This document shows, piece after piece, positions 25,214 to 34,802 of a stretch of DNA of 64,000 bases. The stretch covers positions 2,108,001-2,172,000 of the forward strand of contig NZ_CP074074.1 in assembly GCF_045788535.1 (NCBI RefSeq). The letters run 5' to 3'. The first letter of the stretch is position 1; each line of letters opens with the position of its first letter. The notes below the pieces were generated by a model that worked only from the letters and a program-made list of their open reading frames with translations, was not told where the DNA came from and did no database searches. The DNA comes from Allotamlana fucoidanivorans. Lineage in GTDB: Bacteria; Bacteroidota; Bacteroidia; Flavobacteriales; Flavobacteriaceae. Both the position numbers and the translations under genes were made by a program.

Positions 25214-28200
25214 TTATTTGTTTTCAGGATACATTATTCTGCCTATTTGCTTACTAGATTTAATAGGTTTTAAGATAAAAGAATAATTATAAGCCTTAGC
25301 GGGTATTCTAAATTCAGGATGTGGCAAAGCATTTTTAGACCAACTATCATCACCTCCAACCCCCATTTGTTTATGGTCAATATTAAGGGTTATAAAGTCT
25401 TGTTTTTCTAAATCATAGGTATGTAAAGCGTCTTCAATATTCCAGGTTGTATAAGGCCATGCACTCATGCTTAAGTGTTGGTCTATGGCATTTATTAGTA
25501 GACCCTGTCCGTAGTTATTGGTTAAAGCGAACCATCGTACATCGGTTTTGTTACTGCTTTCTTGTGGGCGAATATAGTGGTAGTAGTCCTTAAAAACTGA
25601 GCTAGAATATACACCAACATCGGCACTCGTTTTTCTATCCCAATAATTTTCATGAGGACCTCTACCCAGATATTTTAGATTATCAAAGGTATTGGGTATT
25701 TGTAACTGTAAACCTAATTTAGGTAACATGGGAAGGGTTTCATCAGCTTGAAATTCAACATCTACTTTTATAGTACCATCGCCATAAATAAAATGTTTTA
25801 CTACAAGGGAAGCCTTGTTGTCAGCAAATGTAAAGCTTGAAGCTGCCAGAGCAGTATTGGAGGTTAGCTGTTTTAATTCGAATGAAGTGGCCGTTGGGTT
25901 TTCTGATGCTGCCCTCCAAACAGCAAGGTGCTTTTTAGTTTTTGCGCCTGCCCGGTCATTGTCTGTTATAGGTCGCCAAAAACTAGGTAGGAGACCAGTT
26001 GTAATTAAATTTTGATTATTGTAAACAAATTGTGATAAGGTTCCTTTTGAAGCATCAAAGTCTATTTGGAAATTTTTACCAGAAACGGAATGGTTGTTAA
26101 TAGTTATACTATTTAATGAACTGATGGACTTGTTTGGTAAAGCTCTATTAAAAGGCAATTGAAACTGTTCCCATGCTATTTCATGGTTTTTATTGGCCCA
26201 TAAGGTGTTTTCTTTTAATACAGCTGAAATTCGTATGAAATATTCGGCACCTGCTCTTAGTCTCGGTTCTTTATAAGGAATAGTAATAGTCTTCGTCTGA
26301 TTGGGAGGAAGAGCTATGGTTTCTAGAGCTCCTTGTTTTATGGTTTTGCCATCTTCTTGTAGTTCCCACAAGAACTGAAACTCATTTAGATTGGTAAAAT
26401 TATGATGATTGGTAACTGTAATTTCGCCTGAAGCAAGGTTGTTGGGTATGAACTCGATAGGCTGAAATACTTTTTTTACCTCCCAAGTGGCTGCTTTTAA
26501 CTCTCTATTTGGGCCAACAATACCATTGAGACAAAAGTTACTAGTATTAATCTTAGTGTCTCCCATATCGCCACCAAAGGCATAGTAATCTTCACCTTCA
26601 GCCGTTTTTTGAGCAAGACCTTGGTCACACCAATCCCAAATATAACCGCCTATAATTTGTTTGTTCTTTCTAAAAAGGTTACGATATTTAAATAGATTTC
26701 CTGTTGAATTCCCCATAGAATGTGCATATTCACACCAAATGATGGGTCTTGTTTCATCTTCAAACTCCGACATTTGAACCATGTATTCCATAGGGCTGTA
26801 CATGCGGCTAACCACATCTACATAAAGCGGGTCTTTTAATATTTTATCTTCAACCTTTGCTTTGCCTTCAGTAGTTTGAGCACCTTCATAATGTACAGGG
26901 CGTGTAGTGTCGTAATTTCTTATCCAATTGGCCATGGTAACGTGGTTAAACCCTGAACCCGATTCATTCCCTAAAGACCAAAATACAATACTAGGGTGGT
27001 TTTTGTCACGCTGAACCATTCGTATGGCCCGTTCTAAAAAAGCACTTGACCATGAGGCATCATTGCTTAATTTACCGCCTACGCCATGTGTTTCTAAATT
27101 GGCTTCGTCCATGACATAAATACCATATGCATCGCACAGGTCGTACCAACGTTCATCATTGGGGTAATGTGATGTACGTACGGCATTAAGGTTGAATTGT
27201 TTCATAAGCTTAATGTCTTTTAACATAGACGCTTCACTTATAACCTTACCATTTATAGGGTCATGGTCGTGCCTATTCACACCAAACATAATAACAGATT
27301 TTCCGTTTACAAGAAATTCGCCATCCTTAATTTCGGTTTCTCTAAAGCCGACCTTGGTGCTTCTCGATTCCAGTATTTGTCCTTTATCATTTTTCAAATT
27401 AAATATTAAGGTATATAAGTTTGGTTGCTCTGCGCTCCACTTTTTAGGGTTTTCAACCAATGTTTGCATAAGTCCAAAACCCGGTTTGCCGCGTTGTTCA
27501 AACTTTTCGTTATAAATCTTATTTACAGGAATGCTTAGTGGTTGCTCTAATACTTCAGCATTGTTTTCGTCAAATAGTTTGGCTTCTAAAGTAAATTTGC
27601 TAAAATCGGTATCTTCAAAAACCTTTATTCTAGGACGAATTTTTAATGTAGCATTTTCATAATTTTCGTCTAAATCGGTTTGTACAAAAAAGTCGTACAG
27701 CTGAACTTTAGGTGCTGATGTTAAATACACGTCTCTATGAATACCACTTAATCGCCAGTGGTCTTGGTCTTCAAGGTAAACACCATCGCTCCAACGAAAG
27801 GCCTTAACTGCTAAAGTATTTGTACCTGATTGTAGATATGGAGAAATATCGAAGTGGGTTGGGAGCATGCTGTCTTCACTATAACCCAACAGTTTGCCAT
27901 TTACCCAAACGTAATAGGCTGAACTTACACCGCCAAAGGTTAAGGTAATTTGTGAGTCAATCCAATTATCTGGAACTTCAAAAGTTGTACGATAACATCC
28001 TGTAGGGTTGTCGTCGTTTGGTACTAATGGCGGGTTTACAGGTACAAAAGGATAAATTGTATTTGTATAGATGGCTGTTCCATGACCATGTAGTTCCCAA
28101 TTGGCTGGAACAGGAATGGTGTTCCATGAAGAATCATCAAATGTTGGTTCTTGAAAATTGTTTGGAACTCCTTCTGGAATGGGAGCCCAATAAAATTTCC

Positions 28201-28429
28201 AGTTACCATTTAAAAGCTTATAGCGACTAGAATTGTTTTTGTCATTTTGTAAGGCTAACGATTCGTTGGGGTATGAGTATGAAGTCGCTTTACTTGGTAA
28301 CCGGTTAATTCCTGAAACTTGAGGGTCTTCCCAGGGCTTTAAATCTAACGTGTTGTTTATGTCCATTTGACAAAAACTTAACTGTAGATTAAACAATGAT
28401 AGCGCTAAAAATATCCAATTAATTTTCAT
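25214..28429 (-). CDS. GH2 beta-galactosidase-like enzyme (LacZ architecture), secreted
   Basis: The 1071-residue protein has a Sec signal (ALSLFNLQLSFCQ) and the five-domain layout of LacZ-type GH2: sugar-binding jelly roll (about 40-240, VPVPANWELHGHGTAIYTN, DQDHWRLSGIHRDVYL), Ig-like domain, TIM barrel (about 365-665), second Ig-like domain and the C-terminal small-chain domain (YLGRGPHENYWDRKTSA). Catalytic residues are visible: Glu489 acid/base in WSLGNESGSG and Glu567 nucleophile in IIWCEYAHSMGNS. It heads the operon with two sulfatases, so an exo-acting enzyme that removes beta-galactose (or a sulfate-free galactoside exposed by the sulfatases) is likely. GH2 also includes beta-glucuronidases and mannosidases; the full LacZ layout favours galactosidase. 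Confidence 0.92.
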   Translation of the reverse strand: MKINWIFLALSLFNLQLSFCQMDINNTLDLKPWEDPQVSGINRLPSKATSYSYPNESLALQNDKNNSSRYKLLNGNWKFYWAPIPEGVPNNFQEPTFDDSSWNTIPVPANWELHGHGTAIYTNTIYPFVPVNPPLVPNDDNPTGCYRTTFEVPDNWIDSQITLTFGGVSSAYYVWVNGKLLGYSEDSMLPTHFDISPYLQSGTNTLAVKAFRWSDGVYLEDQDHWRLSGIHRDVYLTSAPKVQLYDFFVQTDLDENYENATLKIRPRIKVFEDTDFSKFTLEAKLFDENNAEVLEQPLSIPVNKIYNEKFEQRGKPGFGLMQTLVENPKKWSAEQPNLYTLIFNLKNDKGQILESRSTKVGFRETEIKDGEFLVNGKSVIMFGVNRHDHDPINGKVISEASMLKDIKLMKQFNLNAVRTSHYPNDERWYDLCDAYGIYVMDEANLETHGVGGKLSNDASWSSAFLERAIRMVQRDKNHPSIVFWSLGNESGSGFNHVTMANWIRNYDTTRPVHYEGAQTTEGKAKVEDKILKDPLYVDVVSRMYSPMEYMVQMSEFEDETRPIIWCEYAHSMGNSTGNLFKYRNLFRKNKQIIGGYIWDWCDQGLAQKTAEGEDYYAFGGDMGDTKINTSNFCLNGIVGPNRELKAATWEVKKVFQPIEFIPNNLASGEITVTNHHNFTNLNEFQFLWELQEDGKTIKQGALETIALPPNQTKTITIPYKEPRLRAGAEYFIRISAVLKENTLWANKNHEIAWEQFQLPFNRALPNKSISSLNSITINNHSVSGKNFQIDFDASKGTLSQFVYNNQNLITTGLLPSFWRPITDNDRAGAKTKKHLAVWRAASENPTATSFELKQLTSNTALAASSFTFADNKASLVVKHFIYGDGTIKVDVEFQADETLPMLPKLGLQLQIPNTFDNLKYLGRGPHENYWDRKTSADVGVYSSSVFKDYYHYIRPQESSNKTDVRWFALTNNYGQGLLINAIDQHLSMSAWPYTTWNIEDALHTYDLEKQDFITLNIDHKQMGVGGDDSWSKNALPHPEFRIPAKAYNYSFILKPIKSSKQIGRIMYPENK

Positions 28430-28562
28430 GTGTTTAATGATAATGATTTATTTTTAAAGTGAAGAGTTATATTTCTAACCGTATTATTTATGGTGAAAAC
28501 TACTATTTTAAATAATACATCGCATAGATATTAATTTAAGGCTCTTAGTTAATTGAAATTTT

Positions 28563-28601
28563 AAAAAAAACCAATACCAAAGTGTTTTTGATATTGGTTT
28601 T
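28563..28601 (-). terminator. Rho-independent terminator after LamG lipoprotein gene
   Basis: Perfect 10-base arms aaaaccaata / tattggtttt flank a 15-base loop; on the minus strand the stem is followed by a T run. It lies 30 bp beyond the LamG lipoprotein stop codon, and about 130 bp before the GH2 start codon on the same strand, so the two are probably separate transcription units. Confidence 0.85.
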
Positions 28602-28630
28602 AATTTTGCTATTAATTCAATTTGAGTTTC

Positions 28631-30094
28631 TTAGTTAAAAGGAAATCCTGGAGTCACTTCTACCCATAATGGTGCAGCATCTGCTCCTAAGTCTCCTCCA
28701 AGTGTTCCTGTGTTTCCATTTGTACTAGAATCTATTACAGATGTTCCTGTTCCTTCATCTAGTTTAAAATAGCCTATGAGTCCTGCTTCATTTCCATTAA
28801 GACGTGCATCTTTGCTACTGGCTATTTCACTTTCAGATCTTGCTTTATTCCAAACTCTAACATCTGTTATATCGCCTTCCCAGTATCTATCTGGTTGTGC
28901 AGCACTTCTACCTATTTCAAAATCATTGGTAGATGACGAGTTAATTGGAGCATCACCAGAAGCTGCAGTATTTGTCTCAAGAGCACCATCTACATAAAGT
29001 AAAACACTTGTTAAAGCCGCCCCATCAGAAGGTACTACAACAGCAATGTGGTGCCAGTTTCCGTCATTTAGTTTTGTAGATCCAACTATACCTCCACCAT
29101 TGTATTCAACTCTAAGCGCCTTGTTTGCATTATGTAAACGAACATCCCATTTTTGATTGGTTACGTTTTCTCCCCAAGACATTATAATAATGTTCTTTGT
29201 TTCTGATGTTGTTCTAATCCATGCTTCACATGTTCTTGCTCCTCCTCCTGGAACAGCTTTAAAACCATTTACTTTTATATAATCATTACCATCAAAATTT
29301 AAGTAACTTGGAGGGACTACCTTACCAGCCTCAAAATTGGCTATGGCCTGGTTTAAAACATCTAATGCTTGGTCGATGTCAGCTTGGTTGGCTGCTTGAT
29401 TATTAGCGGCGGTTTGAGCTGTATCTATAGCATCTTGTAATACGGCTTTAGATCCAACGGCGTATTCACCATTATTTGTACCTTCAACAGCACTGTCTAG
29501 TAAGGCTTGAGCAGATGCAATAGCATTATTCAATTCGGTGAAATCAGCATCTCCAACGATGCTAGCTTCAAAAATTGAAATAGCTTTGTTTAAATCAGAG
29601 TCAGCCTTATTAACATCGTTTTGGGAAGCACTGTCATTGTCAAGAATCGCCTGAGCAATATCTATAGCATTTTGTAAGATATCTTTTGATCCAGCAATAT
29701 AATCTCCAATTTGGGTGCCTTCAACAGCTCCTGTTAGTGCAACTTGGGCTGTTGCAATTGTTTCAGTAAGTTGAGAATAATCTACTGCAACGGTATTGTT
29801 GATATAAGCTTTTAAGGCAACGGTTAATAAGTTTACAGCATGGTCTACCGTACCTTGGTTAATCGCTGTAGTTTTGTATGCTTCATATTTAGCAATGGCT
29901 TCATTTAAAGTAGCAGTAGAACCTATTATAAGGTCCCCGTTTCCATCTCCTTCTTTAGATTCATCAGCAGTTGCTTTGGCTTCTGTGACAATAGCATCAA
30001 GTGCTGTGTAGTCTAATTTACCGATATCATCATCTTTATCACAAGACGTCATAAATAATGTACAGGCAAATAAAAAATAAATTAGCTTTTTCAT
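28631..30094 (-). CDS. LamG-domain surface lipoprotein with three FIVAR-like repeats
   Basis: A lipobox ends at Cys18 (TLFMTSC) and is followed by DKDDD, an acidic stretch of the type that exports lipoproteins to the cell surface in Bacteroidota. Residues about 28-260 hold three related helical repeats of some 75 residues (each with L-x-x-x-I-x-x-A, an EGT-x-x-GDY/GEY segment, and L-x-x-AI) that resemble FIVAR modules. The remaining 225 residues form a LamG jelly roll (YLNFDGNDYIKVNGF, WHHIAVVVPSDG, VRVWNKARSESEI, GYFKLDEGTG). No catalytic residues are evident. Next to the HTCS and SusCD, it is probably a surface glycan-binding protein with the repeats acting as a stalk. Function is inferred from architecture and position. 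Confidence 0.8.
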   Translation of the reverse strand: MKKLIYFLFACTLFMTSCDKDDDIGKLDYTALDAIVTEAKATADESKEGDGNGDLIIGSTATLNEAIAKYEAYKTTAINQGTVDHAVNLLTVALKAYINNTVAVDYSQLTETIATAQVALTGAVEGTQIGDYIAGSKDILQNAIDIAQAILDNDSASQNDVNKADSDLNKAISIFEASIVGDADFTELNNAIASAQALLDSAVEGTNNGEYAVGSKAVLQDAIDTAQTAANNQAANQADIDQALDVLNQAIANFEAGKVVPPSYLNFDGNDYIKVNGFKAVPGGGARTCEAWIRTTSETKNIIIMSWGENVTNQKWDVRLHNANKALRVEYNGGGIVGSTKLNDGNWHHIAVVVPSDGAALTSVLLYVDGALETNTAASGDAPINSSSTNDFEIGRSAAQPDRYWEGDITDVRVWNKARSESEIASSKDARLNGNEAGLIGYFKLDEGTGTSVIDSSTNGNTGTLGGDLGADAAPLWVEVTPGFPFN

Positions 30095-30430
30095 TTAGTT
30101 CAGTTTTAGTTTATAGATTCAATTTTATTTATTGTGTAATATATGTTCCAAAAACATGAGATAAAATTAAGCATACTTAAGCTTTAAAAATTCTCATTAA
30201 TTGGGGTAAAATGTTGCAATTGAGACTAATTTTAGGTAAAAAAGGTCTGTTTTTTAGGAGATTATGGGTTTGTGTAGTTTGTTTTGAAACATTTATACAC
30301 TAAAGTCCTTTGAAAAAGGTTTTATGCTTTTGATCTATTTAGATGATTTAATTTTAATTAACCACGAAAAGCATAGTGCCTTTTACGGAACTTTTCCTAG
30401 TTAATATTAGCTATTATTTGTTAATATTAA
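30095..30430. other. Intergenic region between HTCS and LamG lipoprotein genes
   Basis: The region holds no gene. It contains a copy of atgttgca at 30211-30218, about 117 bp upstream of the LamG lipoprotein start codon and matching the motif upstream of susC, and the hairpin at the end of the HTCS gene. The LamG gene promoter must lie here. Confidence 0.5.
30211..30218. promoter_or_regulatory. Candidate HTCS site upstream of LamG lipoprotein gene
   Basis: The octamer atgttgca is identical to the core of the two direct repeats upstream of susC. It lies in the upstream region of a PUL gene that should be co-regulated. A single octamer is weak evidence alone. Confidence 0.35.
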
Positions 30431-30435
30431 CTAGG
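30396..30435. repeat. 14-bp perfect inverted repeat at HTCS stop codon
   Basis: Arms cctagttaatatta (30396-30409) and taatattaactagg (30422-30435) pair perfectly across a 12-base loop. The HTCS stop codon TAG lies inside the right arm. It has the shape of a terminator but no T run follows on either strand, so it may instead protect the 3' end of the mRNA. Confidence 0.75.
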
Positions 30436-33400
30436 TAGGGGTATCTTCTTGGGCGTGTTTTTTTATATATTCCGTTGGACTCATACCATATTGTTTATTA
30501 AAACATTTTCCAAAATATCTTTGATTGTTGAAACCTGTCATGTAAGCAATTTCAGAAATATACATGTTATTCTTTTTTAGTAATTGTGCGGCACGTTTTA
30601 ACCTAATGGTTTTAATAAAATTTACGGGCGTATCATTTAATATAGCTTGTACTTTTCTATAGAGATTGGCTCTACTCATACCAACTTCAGAGGCTAAATA
30701 CTCAACGCTTAATAAATTGTCGTCCATGGAATCTTCAATAATTTTGACTATTTTTTTAATGAATTTTTCATCATTGGAGTCTACATTAATATTAGAAGGT
30801 TCCGCAGTTATTACCTTACTATACTTTTCTTTAAGCTCTTTTCTTGTAGATAGGGTGTTCTTTATTTTCCACTTTACAAATTCAAGACTAAAAGGTTTTT
30901 CTATGTAATCATCTGCCCCTAAGCTTAAACATTCAATTTTAGTTTCTTCGGCACCTTTGGCAGTTAACATTAATATAGGGATGTTGCTTAGATCAGAATC
31001 AGATTTAATTTTCTTCAACATAGAAATACCATCTTCAATAGGCATTAAAATATCGCTAATAATAAGCTGAGGTTTTTCTTTTATGATGGTATTGTAACCC
31101 TCTTTTCCGTTTGAAGCTTCTAATATATAAAAACTATCTTCTAGTTCTTCTTTAAGCATCGATCTTACTTCCACATTATCTTCAACCAAAAGTATGGAAG
31201 GTTTAGATTTTTTTACCGTATTAATGGTATTAATGGCTGAAATCTCTTCAATAAAAGCAAATTCAGAATTTTCAATGATACTTTTAGTAAATGTATCCTC
31301 TTTATGTCTAATTTCTTTTTTCTTGTAATGTGATTTTTCAATTGGGATGAAGAATGTAAATTCAGTATAGACATTTTCTTCACTTTTAACAGTAATGGCA
31401 CCATGATGTCTTTCAATTAATTTTTGAACTAATTCCATTCCAATACCTGTTCCAGGAACCTGATTTGTAGGTAGTTTTGTAGATTGGTAATAGCGGTCAA
31501 AAATAAATTCTAAATCCTTTTTAGCAATTCCAACGCCAGAATCTCGGACAGCACATGTAATATAAGTTCCGTTTTTTAGAGTTACTCTTGGAATATTTAT
31601 AGAGCTACTAGATACACTATCAATTGAAATTGAAATATGTCCATTTTGTGGGGTATATTTAAAAGCATTAGATAGAAGATTGAATAATATTTTTTCAATA
31701 ATTTCAACATCATACCAGGCGTCTAGGGTCTTTTTTGACGAAACAAATTCATATTTTATTTGGTACATTTTGGCAAAATCATTGAAAGCATTTTTAATTT
31801 TCTTTATATCATAAATAATGTTGTTTTTAGATACTTTAATTTTGAACTCACCAACATCAAACTTTCTAATATCCATTATTTGGTTTATCAATCGGTTCAT
31901 TCTTAAAGAATTATTATATATCCGTTGCGCTGTTAACGGACTTAAATTAAATTTTCTGTCCTTTACTATTTTTTCAATGGTGCCTAAAATGAGTGTTAAA
32001 GGAGTTCTAAGTTCATGAGAAATATCAGTAAAGAAAATCATTTTCATTCTGTTATGTTCGTTGTCTTTTTCTCTACTAATAGTTTCTTTAACTAGATTCT
32101 TTTTTAATTTGTACCATCTTTTTATTAGGAGGTAGCTTATATAGGCTAGTATGGAAAATAATAAACAATAGGCAAAATAGGCCCATTTACTTCTCCATGC
32201 AGGAGGATTTATTTGAAATGTAAAGGTGGTTGGTGTTTCATTCCAAATGCCATCACTATTAGAACTTTTTACTTTAAAGGTGTATGTACCGGGGGGTAAA
32301 TCATTATAGTTAGCATTGCGATTGGATGCATTGGTATAAATCCAAAAATCATTTAGACCTTCTAATTTATAGGCATACTGATTCTTTTTTGGAGATGTTA
32401 AATCTAAAGAGGAAAAATTAACTACAATATTATTTTGATTATAAGGCAGTCTTATAGCAGTATCAGAATTAACATTTATGCTATTTATAGTGTTTTCTTT
32501 GTTGTTGGCACTGTTATTTTTAGAAGGCCCTAAAGTGTTAAAATTTGTAATAACAGTAGAGGGAATTATTTTCTGTTGAGTAAATAGGGCCGTATTTACC
32601 TTATAAAAGCCATTATTAGATCCGAAAAATAATTCTACATTATTATTTGTACTAGTGCTGGAGTTAAACATGAATTTGCTCACGTCTATACCGTCTTCAG
32701 TTCCAAAAAAGTTGAATTTTTCGGAGGATAAATCAAATCTTATCAATTTTTGCTCCGTGCTCATCCAGAGATTTCCGGTATTATCTTCCTGTATAGAAGC
32801 AATAACCGTATTACCTATATCCTTGTTTAATTTTTCGAAATTTATGAAACTATTTGTTGTCTCAATATATTTGTTTAAGCCACCACCACGCGTACCAATC
32901 CATATATTTTGGCTATGGTCTTCATAGATTGATAATATGGCATTTGAAGTTAAACCCCCATTTTTTTTAGGTAAGTACTGTTCATAAGTTTCATTATTAA
33001 AATCTATTTTAAAAAGTCCTTGGCCACGAGTTCCTATCCATAAAATGTTTTTGGAGGATAATTTTAATGCTGAAGTATGGCTTTTATCAAGAATTTTAAC
33101 TACAGAATTTTTAAAATTTGATATTTCAGTATCATTATTTAATATTTTTATGCCATTTCCCCAAATTCCTACCCATGTTTCATTTTTATTTATATCGGCA
33201 ATATCGGTTATGTCGTGATTGTATGAATCTACTTGAGTTATTTCTAATGTGGTTTTATTTGGATCAAAATTTTCAGATTCATATAAAATAGTATCCGTTG
33301 CAATAAGAAGTTTCGACTTGTCATAATTTAAATCTAGTCGACTTATGTTGTTAATGGGGAGCTTAATTCTGCTGGCAGAATTATTATGAATATTATATTT

Positions 33401-34549
33401 AAATAATCCATGATCCATTCCTATTAAAAGAGTATTGTCATTGTAGGTTATTATACTATTGGTCTCAGAATTTATAATATTTTTATCAGAATTAACATCA
33501 ATATAATCAAAAATTGATGTTCTTCCTAAATGTTTGTAAATGCCATTTAAAGTGCCTATCCAGAGATTGTTATACTGATCAAAGGTTAGAGAATTGATTC
33601 TGTCATTTAGTAAAAAGTCTTGATTTTTGGAGAAAGAAAATATGTAAGAATTATTATTTCTTGTGCCCTTAATTAACCCGTGGGTAGAACCAATCCATAT
33701 ATCATAATTGTTCTGGTCTATAGCAAATGTATTGAAAGTTGTATTTTGTTCTAAATTTAAAATTCCCAAATATTCCTCGAGTATTTCTAATTTATAATCT
33801 GATTTATTATATCCTAACACATAAACATGTTTATTAGTTAAGACTAAAAATTGATTGTTATTATTAAATGCTTTTATAGAGACAACGGGTTTGTCAAAAT
33901 TAGTTTTGATATAATTTTTTTTAGCATCAAGAACATAAATACCTTTTGAAGTGCCCAACCAATTTCGATTAAAGTTATCTTGGAAAAAAGCGTTTATTCG
34001 TCTGTTAAATTTAGCTATGTTAGGATTTAAATAGTTAAAGTGAGAGTCTAAATTTATTTTTTCACTATTTTCAATGGGTTCAATTAATATTAAGCCTGTG
34101 TTTCTTGCATTCGACCATATATTCCCATCTTTATCTTTTTGAAGTACAACAGAAGTTACGTTTTTATAAAACCCCTTGAATTTATTTTCTTTACGGTTAA
34201 AGAAGATAAGAAAGCTTTCACTGCCAAGCCAAAGGTTCTTGTTTTTGTCTTCAATGATTGAGTTTATACTATTGTTCGGGATAGAATTTGAATCAAAAAC
34301 GTCATGTTTAAATTGCAACAAATCATTTCCGTCATATCTAAAAAGACCATTTTTTGTTCCTATCCATAGATACCCAACACTATCTTCAAAAAGTACATTT
34401 ACGTTTTGATTAAATGGTAAACCATCAACCTCTAGCTTATTGAATTTTTCAATTCTGGATTGAGAAAAACTAAAATTAAGACTAACAAATAATATAAAAA
34501 TTGTGTTTAGTCTAAATTTTATGCTTAATTTTTTTGATAATGATAACAT
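30431..34549 (-). CDS. Hybrid two-component system regulator (HTCS) of the PUL
   Basis: The 1372-residue protein joins a sensor and its response regulator in one chain. In order: signal/anchor segment (1-30); two seven-bladed propellers built from repeats such as YLWIGTKNGLFRYDG and NIWIGTRGGGLNKY (to about 690); a Y_Y_Y domain (YKLEGLNDFWIYT, NDLPPGTYTFKV); one membrane helix (about 788-812); a histidine kinase with His845 in ISHELRTPLTLILG and ATP-binding LLSNAFKYTP and GTGIGMELVQ; a receiver with Asp1166 in IISDILMP; and a C-terminal AraC-type helix-turn-helix (ASEVGMSRANLYRKV, IAYMTGFNNQRYFGKCF). It should bind an oligosaccharide in the periplasm and activate PUL transcription. It is divergent from susC; the shared 253-bp gap carries candidate operators. 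Confidence 0.97.
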   Translation of the reverse strand: MLSLSKKLSIKFRLNTIFILFVSLNFSFSQSRIEKFNKLEVDGLPFNQNVNVLFEDSVGYLWIGTKNGLFRYDGNDLLQFKHDVFDSNSIPNNSINSIIEDKNKNLWLGSESFLIFFNRKENKFKGFYKNVTSVVLQKDKDGNIWSNARNTGLILIEPIENSEKINLDSHFNYLNPNIAKFNRRINAFFQDNFNRNWLGTSKGIYVLDAKKNYIKTNFDKPVVSIKAFNNNNQFLVLTNKHVYVLGYNKSDYKLEILEEYLGILNLEQNTTFNTFAIDQNNYDIWIGSTHGLIKGTRNNNSYIFSFSKNQDFLLNDRINSLTFDQYNNLWIGTLNGIYKHLGRTSIFDYIDVNSDKNIINSETNSIITYNDNTLLIGMDHGLFKYNIHNNSASRIKLPINNISRLDLNYDKSKLLIATDTILYESENFDPNKTTLEITQVDSYNHDITDIADINKNETWVGIWGNGIKILNNDTEISNFKNSVVKILDKSHTSALKLSSKNILWIGTRGQGLFKIDFNNETYEQYLPKKNGGLTSNAILSIYEDHSQNIWIGTRGGGLNKYIETTNSFINFEKLNKDIGNTVIASIQEDNTGNLWMSTEQKLIRFDLSSEKFNFFGTEDGIDVSKFMFNSSTSTNNNVELFFGSNNGFYKVNTALFTQQKIIPSTVITNFNTLGPSKNNSANNKENTINSINVNSDTAIRLPYNQNNIVVNFSSLDLTSPKKNQYAYKLEGLNDFWIYTNASNRNANYNDLPPGTYTFKVKSSNSDGIWNETPTTFTFQINPPAWRSKWAYFAYCLLFSILAYISYLLIKRWYKLKKNLVKETISREKDNEHNRMKMIFFTDISHELRTPLTLILGTIEKIVKDRKFNLSPLTAQRIYNNSLRMNRLINQIMDIRKFDVGEFKIKVSKNNIIYDIKKIKNAFNDFAKMYQIKYEFVSSKKTLDAWYDVEIIEKILFNLLSNAFKYTPQNGHISISIDSVSSSSINIPRVTLKNGTYITCAVRDSGVGIAKKDLEFIFDRYYQSTKLPTNQVPGTGIGMELVQKLIERHHGAITVKSEENVYTEFTFFIPIEKSHYKKKEIRHKEDTFTKSIIENSEFAFIEEISAINTINTVKKSKPSILLVEDNVEVRSMLKEELEDSFYILEASNGKEGYNTIIKEKPQLIISDILMPIEDGISMLKKIKSDSDLSNIPILMLTAKGAEETKIECLSLGADDYIEKPFSLEFVKWKIKNTLSTRKELKEKYSKVITAEPSNINVDSNDEKFIKKIVKIIEDSMDDNLLSVEYLASEVGMSRANLYRKVQAILNDTPVNFIKTIRLKRAAQLLKKNNMYISEIAYMTGFNNQRYFGKCFNKQYGMSPTEYIKKHAQEDTPT

Positions 34550-34626
34550 TTTATTCAGGCTATTATGGTTTAGTTGTTTACAATTTCATATTTTTTTATC
34601 ATATATACAAATTTGTGAAATTCAAT

Positions 34627-34657
34627 ATGTTGCATAGTGTGTGTGTAAATGTTGCAT
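34627..34657. promoter_or_regulatory. Candidate HTCS operator: two atgttgcat repeats 22 bp apart
   Basis: Identical 9-mers atgttgcat occur at 34627-34635 and 34649-34657, a spacing of 22 bp, or two helical turns. An inverted core (tgcaaca) follows at 34687-34693. Directly repeated half-sites spaced about two turns apart are what a dimeric AraC-type DNA-binding domain needs. The sites lie between the HTCS and susC genes and upstream of a possible susC promoter. Role is inferred. Confidence 0.5.
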
Positions 34658-34714
34658 TATTTTAATTTTTATTGTGTTTTATGTCTTGCAACAAATTGAA
34701 CCATTAAATGAGAA

Positions 34715-34743
34715 TTGTAATTGGCTTATTCGAATTAATTTAG
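34715..34743 (+). promoter_or_regulatory. Possible susC promoter (Bacteroidota -33/-7 type)
   Basis: TTG at 34715-34717 and TAATTTAG at 34736-34743 are 18 bases apart, close to the Bacteroidota consensus TTG / TAnnTTTG (one mismatch in the second box). It lies about 60 bp upstream of the susC start codon, leaving room for a leader. In AT-rich DNA such matches arise by chance. Confidence 0.35.
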
Positions 34744-34802
34744 AGCATTCACTTTTTGCTAATAGGTGAAATAAAAAACTGAACTATTTAAACTATTAAA
34801 CT

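Noticed and set aside
28631..30094. Possible CRISPR or DNA tandem array at the internal repeats of the LamG lipoprotein
   Set aside because: The repeats are at protein level (about 75 residues, diverged) and are FIVAR-like helical modules, not DNA repeats with spacers.
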